From assembly GCA_021777105.1 (NCBI GenBank), contig JAIQZQ010000015.1:62001-126000 (forward strand): DNA of 64,000 nt, given 5' to 3'. The notes below the pieces were generated by a model, which had not been told where the DNA came from, ran no database searches, and worked only from the letters and a program-made list of their open reading frames with translations. Below, piece by piece: positions 9,833 through 19,126 of the stretch. How positions within the stretch are numbered: position 1 is the first letter of the stretch; each line of letters begins with the position of its first letter. The DNA comes from Candidatus Anammoxibacter sp. Lineage in GTDB: Bacteria; Planctomycetota; Brocadiia; Brocadiales; Anammoxibacteraceae. A program made the translations under genes and the position numbers.

Positions 9833-10675
9833 ATGGCGAACCAAAGCGAAGAGATAATTAGCGGATACGAACAAATTCAGGGCGAAAAACTTGACTCCAG
9901 GTCTGATAAGGAGATGATAAAGGATGAAAAATTTCGTACCAGCCAGGAAATAAGGGAACATTTGTGCACGCTTATCAAAAGAAATATTAAAATACCTGAA
10001 TACGGAGTTGTTGTGGATCTGGGCACAGGCAGCAACGCCAAAATACCTTTCGATATTCGGGAAACTATGGAAGGGAAGAACGGGATAGTTATCGGCCTTG
10101 ATGTCACTGAAAACGGCTCTGCCGCCGCGCAAAAAAAGAAGATTGAAACAGATTATCATTCATTAAGCGTAGTGCGCGCGAACTCGGTTATCCTTCCAAT
10201 TAAAGACTATTGCGTTGATGTTATCACCGCAAACTTGTCAATTCACCATATCTTTCCAGAGCCGTATTATGATAAGTTTGAAACGCTGGTAGTCGAGGAT
10301 TCGTTTAGGGAGATATTTGTTGAGGCGCATAGGATTTTGAAATATGACGGACTCTTTCTCATTTCCGAGTCAGTTGATCCCACAACTGACTCAGAGGAAA
10401 TTATGTTGTTTCGCGGCATCCACAAAACAATACATAACATAGACGCCTCAACCAGAAAAAAATATGAGCAGGCTTTCGGCGTAAGCGCGGTTGACAGTTT
10501 GTTCAAATTGGCGGAGAAGGAGTGGGGCAAGGATATTGTGAATGAACCGCCGGTGCCGGAGCATTTAATCAGCCCCACGGCCTGGAAGGAGATGGCCGAG
10601 TCTGTTGGCTTCCGAGCTCTTAAGTATATTCGCGTTAGTCCTGCCTTGGCGCATTTTGTTTTTGTAAAGATATAG
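9833..10675 (+). CDS. SAM-dependent methyltransferase (class I)
   Basis: About 280 residues from ATG 9833 (TTG 9821 and GTG 9824 are possible starts four and three codons upstream). The SAM-binding glycine motif is VVDLGTGSNAKIP, followed by IVIGLDVTEN (acidic residue for ribose) and ITANLSIHHIFPE, a methyltransferase motif resembling the HH of UbiE/MenG-type proteins. The C-terminal half (EHLISPTAWKEMAESVGF) fits the usual closing strand pair. The substrate cannot be inferred. A short palindrome with TTGCCGG...GCAAAGCATTGCCGG lies between it and the previous gene. Confidence 0.75.
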   Translation: MANQSEEIISGYEQIQGEKLDSRSDKEMIKDEKFRTSQEIREHLCTLIKRNIKIPEYGVVVDLGTGSNAKIPFDIRETMEGKNGIVIGLDVTENGSAAAQKKKIETDYHSLSVVRANSVILPIKDYCVDVITANLSIHHIFPEPYYDKFETLVVEDSFREIFVEAHRILKYDGLFLISESVDPTTDSEEIMLFRGIHKTIHNIDASTRKKYEQAFGVSAVDSLFKLAEKEWGKDIVNEPPVPEHLISPTAWKEMAESVGFRALKYIRVSPALAHFVFVKI

Positions 10676-10693
10676 CCGGCAAATTGGGGTTTA

Positions 10694-10850
10694 GAAAAAT
10701 AATATATACATATGGTTATACTCAAATGCCGTGAAATAAAACCCTAAAGGGTAAATTTCAACAACCTCTGCCTGCCGGAGTTTAGGCTTTAGGCTTTAGG
10801 CTTTTATTCATCGACTAATTTTAAAAACCTAATGCTTTTGAGTATATATA
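10694..10850. repeat. MITE-like repeat, copy 1 (second copy at 60478-60626)
   Basis: About 157 bp lying 46 bp upstream of tmk. It matches 60478-60626 over its whole length: shared words include GAAATAAAACCCTAAAGGGT, GCCGGAGTT, AGGCTTT, TTTATTCAT and AAACCTAATGCTTTTGAGTA. The ends are imperfect inverted repeats (TATACTCAAATGC near the left, and TGCTTTTGAGTATATA at the right). The middle contains a tandem TTTAGGC repeated three times. There is no coding potential. Each copy sits just before the start of a plus-strand gene, so it may carry promoter or terminator signals. Confidence 0.75.
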
Positions 10851-10896
10851 CGAGGCTCGATTTGTTCGCAACTTTAATAGTTAACGGCGCAATCTT

Positions 10897-11646
10897 ATGA
10901 ACGGCAAATTAATAGTCATTACAGGCCTTGACGGCAGCGGCAAAACAACGCAAACGGAATTGCTAATTGACAATCTTAGAAAAAACGGCCACGAAGTTGA
11001 GCATGTCGATTTTCCGCAGTACGGCAAGACATTCTTTGCGGATTTGATTGCCAGATATCTTAACGGCGAATTTAGCTCGTCTGACCCTCAAGCGCAAACC
11101 GGCAAGTCGCAATCGGTAAACCCATATTTTACATCGCTTTTGTACGCCGGCGATAGATGGGAGATAAAGGAAAGCATACAAAAATGGCTTGCCGGCGGAA
11201 AAATTGTTATTTCAAATCGATACACCTGCTGCAACAAAGCATACCAAGGCGCAAAAATAGATAATAAGGAAGAAAGGGACAAGTTTTTTGATTGGCTTGA
11301 TAAGCTTGAGCATCAGGTTTATCAGATACCAAGACCGGACCTGACAATTTTCTTAAGCAATGAGGTTGAGATTGCTTTAGACCTGATCAGCAAAAGAAAA
11401 CCGCGTGAATATTGCCTGCCTGATGAATCAACAGAGAATGAGTCGCTCAAAACCGGGAATGCGTTAAAAGATATTCATGAAGAGGATGCCGATTTCTTAA
11501 AAAACGTTCAAAAGACCTATTTAGAACTGGTTGACAATGAATCTTCGTGGGAGCTGATTGAAAGCGTAAATAACGGCGCCCTTTTAACTAAAAGTGAAAT
11601 TGCCGAGAAAATTTGGAACATTGTCTCCAAAACCATTAGTGAATAA
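10897..11646 (+). CDS. tmk: Thymidylate kinase
   Basis: 249 residues. The P-loop is ITGLDGSGKTTQ at about residues 8-19, followed by the thymidylate-kinase substrate motif VDFPQYGK and the LLYAGDRW and VISNRYTCCNKAYQGAKI blocks containing the conserved DR and (S/D)RY motifs. The enzyme makes dTDP from dTMP with ATP in the cytoplasm. The DFPQYGK and NRYTCCNKAYQG forms are closer to the branch with FPxYG than to the Escherichia coli type, and at 249 residues it is longer than the usual 205-215. It stands alone, not beside holB. Confidence 0.9.
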   Translation: MNGKLIVITGLDGSGKTTQTELLIDNLRKNGHEVEHVDFPQYGKTFFADLIARYLNGEFSSSDPQAQTGKSQSVNPYFTSLLYAGDRWEIKESIQKWLAGGKIVISNRYTCCNKAYQGAKIDNKEERDKFFDWLDKLEHQVYQIPRPDLTIFLSNEVEIALDLISKRKPREYCLPDESTENESLKTGNALKDIHEEDADFLKNVQKTYLELVDNESSWELIESVNNGALLTKSEIAEKIWNIVSKTISE

Positions 11647-11705
11647 TAGCCCATCTCAAAAAATGTTTAGCCCAAACCCCGGCAAGCCGGATAAGTAAAA
11701 AGGCC

Positions 11706-11734
11706 GGCAAAATATTTTTAACAAATATTTTGCC
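11706..11734. terminator. Perfect 12-bp stem hairpin after tmk
   Basis: GGCAAAATATTT, loop TTAAC, then AAATATTTTGCC, about 60 bp after the tmk stop. The stem is perfect but is followed by AAAAC rather than a T-run, so intrinsic termination is uncertain. Confidence 0.4.
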
Positions 11735-11813
11735 AAAACTTATTTGCTATGATGCTAAATACGTTTATAATTAACGAAAATCTTCCCGTCTATTTAATAA
11801 TAGGAGAGAGCCC

Positions 11814-14366
11814 ATGGCCCAAAAAAATGCTTTTTTTGTAACAGAGAAAAACAAAAATCGAGTACTTTTCTGTTTTGCTCTATTGCTGTTAATTTCCTTT
11901 TTCATGTCAACTGACGTACTCGCGCAGACCGATGACACTGCATGGCCGATGTTCAGGCAAAATCCGCAACATACTGGGTTGAGAAAAAACGGATCAGAAG
12001 ACAACGAACCCCAAAATGTCCGCCTTAAATACCCTCCTATAGACACCGGCATCGGGTTTATAACCGATATAACGTCATCCCCGAGCATTGACGGCTCAGG
12101 CAATGTGTTTATTGGGTCTCTCGGCAAAAACTTTTTTGCGATTGATCCTGATAAAGGCCAAATTATAGGCACATTTACCACTTTTAACTCAGTTGTCTCT
12201 TCCCCGGCCATTGGCGAAAATGGAAATATCTTTATCGGCTCATGGGACGGCACGGTTTATGAGCTAAATTTTGACGCGTCCAAGGGAAAGGATGACAGGT
12301 GGTCGCTTGAAAACTTTTATCAGGCTAACGCCGAAGATTTTGGGCATTTTAGCGGAACTTTACAATCCGGGGCGGTTATTAGCATGTCAGGGCCTGTTGG
12401 AGTTGGTATAAGCGGTGATGCTGATGGAGACTTTTTTGTAGACAATTTGCCTATAGGAAATTATAGCGGAGCTGTAGTTCATGAAACTCTATGTGAAAGA
12501 AAGATATCTCTGGATATTTGTGGTTTTCAACATGAAGTGGGGCCGGTTAACATTGTCCTCTCTTCCAAGGAGCTTGTTGACGGAGAATTAGTTTGTCCTG
12601 AACAGAGCGCGATAAATCTTGTAGGGTGCGTTGGCCTTATTTGTACTAATGAACCTACATTTATTGATCCGCTAGCTTTTCCAATGCAAAAACCGGATCT
12701 TGATAAAATACTGGCTCTGAACAGCCATAACAGAAACTTGCTGGTCGAACGCGGCATCAGCGGTTCGCCATTAATTGGATTTAATAATTGGGTATACTGG
12801 GGCTCTCAAAACGGCAGGTTTTATGGGTGGGATCTGGACTCGAAATGCATATTTTTTAAAGATCTGGGATCGCCCATAATTTCATCAGCCGCTCAAAGTC
12901 TGGACGGCACGGTTTATGTAATTACACAAGCAGGGGCGTTATACTCGTTTAATCCAGATTTTAGTTTTAAATTTTTATCGCCATTTTTGGCCGGCGGCGA
13001 GGTCAAATCATCGCCGGCAATCGGCATAGACGGAACCATATATTTCGGATCTCTGGATAATAATCTTTACGCCGTGCAACCGGACGGCCTTCTCAAATGG
13101 ACCTTTCCAACCGAAGGAATTGTTGTGTCGTCGCCGGCTGTTGATAGCGACGGCGTTATATATTTTGGTTCCGGCGACGGTAAATTGTACGCGGTTGAAG
13201 ATCGCGGAGTCGGGCCGCGGTTGAAATGGGAGTTCCTGGCCGGGGCAGAAATAGCCGGGTCCTCGGTATCAATAGGAAAGGATGGGACTCTTTATATTGG
13301 CGTCGGAGGTGAATTCTCCAAAATACTTGCCGTTACCAAAGACGGCGCGTCAAAATGGTGCATAGACACAGAGAACGGCGTGACGTCGACTGTCGCAATT
13401 GCCGATGACGGCACACTGATTGTCGGATCGTTTGACGGCAAGGTTTACGCGATGGAAAATGACGAACGTCCAGGCACTTTTACAGTATCCGGGAAAATAG
13501 TAGAGGTCTCGCCCGGCAGAAATGTGCCGGATAAGCCTATTGCCGGGGCATTGGTGCAAATGTCAAAATTGTTTGAGGATGATATTAAGTGTGGTATTCC
13601 GTTTTTTGGAAGCGCAACTTCAAGCCGGCAACAAGAGAATCTTGGAGCGTATGAAATAAAGGATGTTATTAGCGGGGATTACAAGGTTACGGTTTTCCGC
13701 GAAGATTTTGATAAGTTTGAAAAAGAGATTACAATTGACAGGGATTTAATTAATGAAAATATAGAAATAGAATCAATAGCCGAGGAGAACAAAGAGGAAA
13801 TCACTGCGTCGTTTATAAAGGAAGAGGAGCCCGGCGCATGTTTGCCTCTACGGGTCAAATTTACAAGCACGTCGATAATTAAGCCGCCTGATCTTACTGT
13901 TAGTTATTTTTGGGACTTCGGCGACGGAGGCACAAGCGACCAAAAAGATCCTGTGTATGAGTATAGGATAGCAAACGAAATACCCTACACGGCAAAATTA
14001 ACCGTTCAGGGCCCGGGTGACGTAAGCGGCAGCTCAGAAGACTCTGTTTTCGTCACTGAACCGCCTTGCGCAAGATTCGCTCCCGGCGTTTCAAAAACCA
14101 AAAGGGTTGAGTGGGGCGAACGGGTCTCTTTCACTGATTTGTCTGTGCCGTCTGCAGGGCAACCGATAGACAGATGGGAGTGGGAGTTTAGTTTTAACAG
14201 AAAACTGTCAAGGCTTTTTAGGAAAAACAGAAGCGATAAACAGCACCCAGTCCATACTTTTAAAGGTTACGGCACGCATACTGTGAAGTTGCACGTAAGG
14301 CAGGCCGACGGAGGAGAGGACGATGTGTTTGGTGAAATTGTCGTTGTGCCAAACTTAAGCGATTGA
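11814..14366 (+). CDS. Secreted PQQ-like beta-propeller protein with PKD domains
   Basis: 850 residues; ATG preceded by AGGAGAG. A basic N-terminus and hydrophobic stretch (about 17-40, ending VLAQ/T) form a Sec signal peptide. Repeats of the form SSPAIG/D.DG.IYFGS.DG.LYA (for example at about residues 85-155, 325-370, 395-460 and 480-560) form a PQQ-type eight-bladed propeller. An insert between blades at about 170-310 is Cys-rich. Residues about 565-660 resemble a carboxypeptidase-regulatory fold (GAYEIKDVISGDYKVTV). Two PKD-like domains follow at about 685-765 (YFWDFGDGGTSDQKDPVYEY) and 770-850. It is probably an outer-surface or periplasmic adhesion or scaffold protein; nothing indicates a catalytic site. 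Confidence 0.85.
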   Translation: MAQKNAFFVTEKNKNRVLFCFALLLLISFFMSTDVLAQTDDTAWPMFRQNPQHTGLRKNGSEDNEPQNVRLKYPPIDTGIGFITDITSSPSIDGSGNVFIGSLGKNFFAIDPDKGQIIGTFTTFNSVVSSPAIGENGNIFIGSWDGTVYELNFDASKGKDDRWSLENFYQANAEDFGHFSGTLQSGAVISMSGPVGVGISGDADGDFFVDNLPIGNYSGAVVHETLCERKISLDICGFQHEVGPVNIVLSSKELVDGELVCPEQSAINLVGCVGLICTNEPTFIDPLAFPMQKPDLDKILALNSHNRNLLVERGISGSPLIGFNNWVYWGSQNGRFYGWDLDSKCIFFKDLGSPIISSAAQSLDGTVYVITQAGALYSFNPDFSFKFLSPFLAGGEVKSSPAIGIDGTIYFGSLDNNLYAVQPDGLLKWTFPTEGIVVSSPAVDSDGVIYFGSGDGKLYAVEDRGVGPRLKWEFLAGAEIAGSSVSIGKDGTLYIGVGGEFSKILAVTKDGASKWCIDTENGVTSTVAIADDGTLIVGSFDGKVYAMENDERPGTFTVSGKIVEVSPGRNVPDKPIAGALVQMSKLFEDDIKCGIPFFGSATSSRQQENLGAYEIKDVISGDYKVTVFREDFDKFEKEITIDRDLINENIEIESIAEENKEEITASFIKEEEPGACLPLRVKFTSTSIIKPPDLTVSYFWDFGDGGTSDQKDPVYEYRIANEIPYTAKLTVQGPGDVSGSSEDSVFVTEPPCARFAPGVSKTKRVEWGERVSFTDLSVPSAGQPIDRWEWEFSFNRKLSRLFRKNRSDKQHPVHTFKGYGTHTVKLHVRQADGGEDDVFGEIVVVPNLSD

Positions 14367-14460
14367 GTTTTACGTTTAAGTTGTTAAAGTTTGTTTGGAT
14401 TTTTTTTAATAGATCTGTTCTTGTTTTATGAATATTTGCCTATAAAAGGAGTAAAAAAAT

Positions 14461-15288
14461 ATGTTTAAAAATGGTTTTGCGGACATTAACAAAGCTTTTA
14501 CGCTATTGATCGCCGTTTTTGTTTTCGTTTGTTTTACCTCCCTGTCGCATGCGCAGGATGAAGGCGGTGAAGGCGGTGGAGAAGGAGCTGAAGGTGAAAG
14601 TTGCAATATGGAATTTATTGAGCAAGATGTGTCATTGACTGTTTTTCAAGGAACACAGATTTCGCCGCACTCTCTTGGCGGGTACTCTCATGGTGTAGAT
14701 TGTGAACGCAATAAGATGAAGCTTCTTTGCACATTTGATTTTGTTCACATAGAACCTGTGAGTTTTGAAATAGACCCCGGCCATACCAAGCCGCTTACCG
14801 CTGTTTATAACATGTCCCGTTTAGGCGTGGGGACATTTTCAACGTCGTGTTCGATACATGGAGAGACGACGGAGCCATTGGTGGCAAATTACGCGAATTT
14901 TGAAATTTTTGTCATCCCGCTTTCCAACAAGAATTTCACATTCAAATGTGATAAACGTCTAAAATTCTGGCCTGTAAATGAGATTGAAAGGCTGGAGCTT
15001 GAGTTGGGCGACACTGAAAAGTGCGTTACACGCGTTATAAATTTTAATCCTAACAGGGAGGTTAAGATTGCCACGAGCATGCGAAAAGGGTTCAGGCAGG
15101 CAATCAAGGTTGAGCCGGAAGCTGCCGTATCAGGTAAAAACGGGGAGATAGAGTTTACAATCACAGCGCTTAAACGAGGCATTGAGTGGGTCGGCTGGGC
15201 CGTGGCTGACGACGACGGCAGGTTTAAGTTTAACAAAAAAGCTTACGACGACGGTCGCGCCTGGGGAATGTTTATTGAAGTCAGATAA
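14461..15288 (+). CDS. Secreted protein of unknown function
   Basis: 275 residues with a strong AAAGGAGT site. The N-terminus (MFKNGFADINKAF, then LLIAVFVFVCFTSLSHA) is a clear Sec signal with a cleavage site after SHA, followed by a Gly/Glu-rich linker (about 31-45). The mature part contains six or more cysteines spread in pairs (CERNKMKLLC, STSC..HGE, FKCDK..EKC), suggesting disulfides. I recognise no family. It follows the beta-propeller gene by 94 bp in the same direction and may be coexpressed with it. Confidence 0.7.
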   Translation: MFKNGFADINKAFTLLIAVFVFVCFTSLSHAQDEGGEGGGEGAEGESCNMEFIEQDVSLTVFQGTQISPHSLGGYSHGVDCERNKMKLLCTFDFVHIEPVSFEIDPGHTKPLTAVYNMSRLGVGTFSTSCSIHGETTEPLVANYANFEIFVIPLSNKNFTFKCDKRLKFWPVNEIERLELELGDTEKCVTRVINFNPNREVKIATSMRKGFRQAIKVEPEAAVSGKNGEIEFTITALKRGIEWVGWAVADDDGRFKFNKKAYDDGRAWGMFIEVR

Positions 15289-15374
15289 TGAACCCTGTGC
15301 CGCCTGTTTGCTTAAGTGTGAATTATTCTCTAAGTTGATTAAAAGCCGTTATTTTTTAAGACCGATTATTAACC

Positions 15375-15662
15375 GTGGCCGATATTGAAGCATTATTAGA
15401 GTTGGTTAACCAAATTGCCAAGGCAATGAGGGATGAAGGCGTTATTGTCAAAATTGATTTTGACCACAGGGACGGCCTGGTAATATTTAAATACGGCGAA
15501 CAGGCCGGGCTTAACGAAACCATGTGTGTTATTAATAACAATAATATGACTGTAACCGGCCTTGACTCGTCCAAATTATGGTTGCCTGATTACAGCAAAC
15601 TACAAAGCGTAAACAGGAAAATTGTAGGCATCGTCCAATCAAAAGGGTATCGTGTTTTGTAG
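15375..15662 (+). CDS. Small protein of unknown function
   Basis: 95 residues from a GTG start at 15375 (no strong ribosome site). The sequence is soluble, mixed alpha/beta: an amphipathic helix (IEALLELVNQIAKAMRDEG), then beta-rich VIVKIDFDHRDGLVIFKY and a final VGIVQSKGYRVL. No motif is recognised. Base composition and codon use resemble the neighbours, supporting a real gene, but the weak start lowers confidence. Confidence 0.5.
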   Translation: MADIEALLELVNQIAKAMRDEGVIVKIDFDHRDGLVIFKYGEQAGLNETMCVINNNNMTVTGLDSSKLWLPDYSKLQSVNRKIVGIVQSKGYRVL

Positions 15663-15701
15663 AAATTTGTTTGGGTTTTTTCTTATGCCGTTACCGCGTT
15701 T

Positions 15702-16079
15702 CTAGAAATTCTCCCACCTCATGTGTTCCCATTTTGAATACTCTTCTATAACGTTTTCTGAAATGCTGTACTTATCGCCTGTAGACTCCGAAACCTTGTG
15801 GTTTTGTATCCCCGCATTCTTGCACAATTCATCTACAATGTTAAACATAATGTCTTTATCCGCGCCGTCAATATACGGATTTTCATCCAACGCAATAAGG
15901 ACGTCCTCCAGGCCGCCTTTTTCATAATCCTCGCCTATTTTATTGTGCGCATATCTAAAGAAACCTGCGATGAATACGCTTATGCGATGTGTCCTGCTTG
16001 TAGCGCCTATGCTTTTTAAAATAGAGATGAATGTTGAATACTCATTTTCGCCAATAAGTCTTTCAAAATCTTTAATCAT
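15702..16079 (-). CDS. Small protein of unknown function
   Basis: 125 residues from ATG 16079, chosen because AAAGGA lies 8 bp upstream; an in-frame ATG further upstream has no ribosome site. It is predicted all-helical, acidic and soluble, beginning MIKDFERLIGENEYSTF and ending EEYSKWEHMRWENF. No known domain. It stands alone and antisense to its neighbours. Confidence 0.6.
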   Translation of the reverse strand: MIKDFERLIGENEYSTFISILKSIGATSRTHRISVFIAGFFRYAHNKIGEDYEKGGLEDVLIALDENPYIDGADKDIMFNIVDELCKNAGIQNHKVSESTGDKYSISENVIEEYSKWEHMRWENF

Positions 16080-16447
16080 AATTATATTCCTTTGTATGAC
16101 CTTCAATTATATTGTTAAAAGTTAAACCTTTTACTGATAAGACCCCTCAGCTTAAACGCGAATGTAAAAATGGAAATTATAACTATTAAATAACATAAGT
16201 TCACGAAAAAAAGCATGTAAAACGTTAAATTTTCAATTTTTTTGACAATCAAACAAAGCTTTGATAGAATTATCCGTTCAAACCAAAATTGTTTTCCGCA
16301 AGTTATTTGCAAATTTTTCATCTCAATTTTGAATTCCTGGTTTAATCCGCTGCTATATTTTACCGCGTTATTTTGTCGCCGCAGGCGATTTGCGCCCGCG
16401 TATTTGCAGAGGGCGCCGGCAATTGAGTTTTTTTTCGCAGGATACTT
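16080..16447. other. Intergenic region before sulP
   Basis: AT-rich 368-bp gap between divergent genes. It must hold both promoters; I see no hairpin, repeat or conserved RNA. A GC-rich stretch (GTCGCCGCAGGCGATTTGCG, around 16374) precedes the SulP start. Confidence 0.5.
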
Positions 16448-18148
16448 ATGATTAATTTAATATTTAAACAAAACAATAATTTAAAGAACGACCTGCTCTC
16501 AGGTTTAACCGTGTCGTTTGCTCTTGTTCCCGAGGCGGTGGCGTTTGCCTTTGTAGCCGGTGTAAATCCTGCCGTAGGGCTATGGGCCGCTTTTTTTGTC
16601 GGACTTATTACCTCTTCGCTCGGAGGGCGTCCAGGCATGATATCCGGCGCGACTGGAGCCATGGCTGTTGTGATGACTGCGTTTGTCGTTCTTTACGGCC
16701 TTGAGTATCTTTTTGCGGCTGTCATTCTCTGCGGAATTATACAGATAGCGTGCGGTTTTCTCAAGCTCGGGAAATTTGTGCGCCTGTTGCCTCTGCCGGT
16801 AATGTACGGATTTGTGAACGGCCTTGCTATTGTGATCGGCAAGGCGCAGTTTTCGCAATTAAAGGAGAATCACTCTGTTGTGTATAACAGCTCCTTACAT
16901 GCGTTTGAGGTTGTGGGGCAGTGGATATCCGGATCCGGCATCTATTCTACGGTCGGCATCCTTGCCGCAACTATGTTAATTATCCATTTTTTGCCTAAAC
17001 TTACCAAAGCCGTGCCTGGCACTCTTGTTGCGATTATTGTTATGACGATGGCAGTACAGTTTTCGCCGATCAACGCGGTTACAGTGAAAGATTTTGTTGA
17101 GACACAGAAAAAGTTCGCCGTTGAAAAAAATCATAAAACAAAACTGTTTATGGACGTTAAAAATGATCTGAAAGTGTCTGAAGTCCACGCTAAAGCTTCT
17201 GAAATTGCCGCTACTCCTGTTCAGATTGTGGAGCATGATGAAGAGAGGAAAGCCGGCCGTTTTATGATACCCGACATCTCTTTTTCCTGGCATGATTTTA
17301 CTATAATAATAGGCCTTGCGGTAACGCTTGCCGCCGTCGGTTTGATTGAGTCGTTAATGACGCTCACCCTGATTGATGAATTGACTGAAAGCCGCGGGCG
17401 GAGCAACCGCGAATGTTGCGCGCAAGGGCTTGCAAACATTGTGTCTGGATTTTTCGGCAGTATGGGCGGTTGCGCAATGATCGGACAGTCTATGATAAAT
17501 ATAAGCTCAGGCGGCCGCGGTCGCCTCTCAGGCATTTCCGCCGCTGTTTTTCTGCTCTGTTTTATCGCATTTCCGCCGCTTTGGCGATGCATTGAAATGA
17601 TTCCCGTTGCCGCGTTGATCGGGGTTATGTTTATTGTGGTGATCGCCACGTTTGAATGGACAAGTTTGCGGCTTTGGAACAAAATTCCAAAGAGCGACTT
17701 TATGGTGATTGTGGTTGTGTCCGCCGTGACGGTAATTCACGACCTGGCGGTCGCCGTAGCGGCTGGGGTTATTATTTCAGCCCTTGTCTTTGCCTGGAAG
17801 AAATCGAAACGCATTAACGCGGAAGTTAGGGAAGAGGGCGGCACAAAAACGTACATCCTTGAAGGTCCATTGTTTTTTGGCGCAATCACAAGTTTTAAGG
17901 AGATATTTACGCCGTCGGAAGACCCGGACAATGTGGTAATCGAATTTCAGAACTCGCGCGTTTACGATCATTCCGCGCTTGAAGCCATAAACAATCTCAG
18001 TGAGAAATACAAGGAGCTAGGCAAGAAACTGCACATCAAACACTTGAGCAAGGAGTGCCAAAACCTGCTCAAAAAAGCGGGCGATATTGTCGAAATCGAC
18101 GTCCACCACGATCCCGCCTACCACATAGCCACAAACCAGCTTGATTAG
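16448..18148 (+). CDS. SulP-family anion permease with STAS domain
   Basis: 566 residues. The SulP N-terminal signature is present (LSGLTVSFALVPEAVAFAFV, then GVNPAVGLWAAF and SSLGGRPGMISGATGAMAVV), with about ten to twelve membrane segments in total. The cytoplasmic C-terminus (about 455-560) is a STAS domain (VIEFQNSRVYDHSALEAI). A hydrophilic insert at about 215-275 (KDFVETQKKF to EERKAGRFM) breaks the transmembrane core and is longer than in most SulP proteins. The family carries sulfate, bicarbonate or other anions with H+ or Na+; the substrate is not readable. No carbonic anhydrase or sulfate-assimilation gene is adjacent, although two sulfotransferase genes lie 45 kb away. Confidence 0.9.
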   Translation: MINLIFKQNNNLKNDLLSGLTVSFALVPEAVAFAFVAGVNPAVGLWAAFFVGLITSSLGGRPGMISGATGAMAVVMTAFVVLYGLEYLFAAVILCGIIQIACGFLKLGKFVRLLPLPVMYGFVNGLAIVIGKAQFSQLKENHSVVYNSSLHAFEVVGQWISGSGIYSTVGILAATMLIIHFLPKLTKAVPGTLVAIIVMTMAVQFSPINAVTVKDFVETQKKFAVEKNHKTKLFMDVKNDLKVSEVHAKASEIAATPVQIVEHDEERKAGRFMIPDISFSWHDFTIIIGLAVTLAAVGLIESLMTLTLIDELTESRGRSNRECCAQGLANIVSGFFGSMGGCAMIGQSMINISSGGRGRLSGISAAVFLLCFIAFPPLWRCIEMIPVAALIGVMFIVVIATFEWTSLRLWNKIPKSDFMVIVVVSAVTVIHDLAVAVAAGVIISALVFAWKKSKRINAEVREEGGTKTYILEGPLFFGAITSFKEIFTPSEDPDNVVIEFQNSRVYDHSALEAINNLSEKYKELGKKLHIKHLSKECQNLLKKAGDIVEIDVHHDPAYHIATNQLD

Positions 18149-18840
18149 CTAAGGTTTTACATGTTTTTTTGTGTCTATTCAAGCGAGTTTTCCAATTTTT
18201 GAACTAATAGGTAACTATTCAGCGTATTTTCTAATATTTGCAACAATCTAATACAATCGTCCATCCCCTTTAGAAAAGGGGGGCGGGTGGATTTGAATAG
18301 ATTAACTTTCATTTTTTAGCTTTTAAATATCGGAATATTCTTTATTCGAATCTCCCTTACTCCCTCTTTGCTAAATGAACACTAAGCAGCTTGTCTGCTC
18401 TAGTGTGAGTTTATTATAAGAGAGGACGCAATGAGGGCGTAACTTGTTTTATAGCAAACTTTTAGGGCTGTTGATTTTTGTATACACCAATAAGCTGTTA
18501 TTATATAAGGGTTTAGATAATTTACTATTTTGTTGATGAGTATAACATATAATGAAATTGGCAGCGAGGAGATATTAGTTAGTGTATACGTTTTTTGCAA
18601 GTATAAACTGTTGTGTAATAAAGACTTACCATCAGAAGGCACTTTTTTCATAATAAACTCACGCTAGTGAGAATTATGCCTTGGGGTCCAAAGAGGGAAA
18701 TCTAATGTATTATTATTTTTATATTAGTAAACAGGCTGAATAGTTGTCATACAACCAACCATATTTCCCTTTTAGAATAGGGGGGCGGGTGTGATTTGAA
18801 TGTTTAAATTTTCATTTATTAAACGTGAAAAGCTTTTGCC
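18149..18840. other. Gene-poor region of nested palindromic debris
   Basis: About 690 bp without a convincing gene. Two direct copies of a palindromic word (CCCCTTTAGAAAAGGGGGGC and CCCTTTTAGAATAGGGGGGC, each followed by GGGTG and GATTTGAAT) occur near 18266 and 18768. CCCTCTTTG and CAAAGAGGG form an outer inverted pair around the MITE-like element at 18400-18667. An 83-codon minus-strand reading frame inside that element has no ribosome site and no family signature. Confidence 0.55.
18400..18667. mobile_element. MITE-like element with 17-18 bp terminal inverted repeats
   Basis: The left end CTAGTGTGAGTTTATTAT matches the reverse complement of the right end ATAATAAACTCACGCTAG with one mismatch. 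The 268-bp body is AT-rich and non-coding. No target duplication is clear. Confidence 0.6.
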
Positions 18841-18843
18841 GGG

Positions 18844-18874
18844 CAAAAAAAAATGCCCCGCAAAAGCGGGGCAT
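18844..18874 (-). terminator. Intrinsic terminator of the cold-shock gene
   Basis: On the minus strand: ATGCCCCGC, loop TTTT, GCGGGGCAT, then a run of T. Perfect 9-bp GC-rich stem plus U-tract, about 50 bp after the csp stop. Confidence 0.93.
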
Positions 18875-18922
18875 TATATGTTTATAAAATTAGTTTAACT
18901 CATCTCCAGCATCTTGTTGTTA

Positions 18923-19126
18923 CTACAACAAAACAACGTTTTCAGCCGCAAGACCTTTTGGGCCCTGAACAACGTCAAACTGAACGCGCGCTCCTTCTGC
19001 AAGAGTTTTAAAACCATCGCCTTGAATAGCCGTATGGTGCACAAAAACATCGCCTGCATTGTTGTCCTGCTCAATAAAACCAAAACCCTTTGAATCATTA
19101 AACCATTTTACCGTACCTTCTGCCAT
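18923..19126 (-). CDS. Cold-shock domain protein (CspA family)
   Basis: 67 residues, the usual Csp length. RNA-binding motifs RNP1 (KGFGFI) and RNP2 (VFVHH) are intact within [18 protein letters not shown]. It binds single-stranded RNA and DNA as an RNA chaperone or antiterminator in the cytoplasm. The ATG has an AAGGAG site, and a perfect 7-bp-stem hairpin lies 6 bp upstream of that site (19148-19163). A strong terminator follows. Monocistronic. Confidence 0.95.
   Translation of the reverse strand: MAEGTVKWFNDSKGFGFIEQDNNAGDVFVHHTAIQGDGFKTLAEGARVQFDVVQGPKGLAAENVVLL

Noticed and set aside
18400..18651. 83-codon minus-strand frame inside the MITE-like element
   Set aside because: No ribosome site, composition of non-coding DNA, and it lies wholly inside a non-coding repeat.
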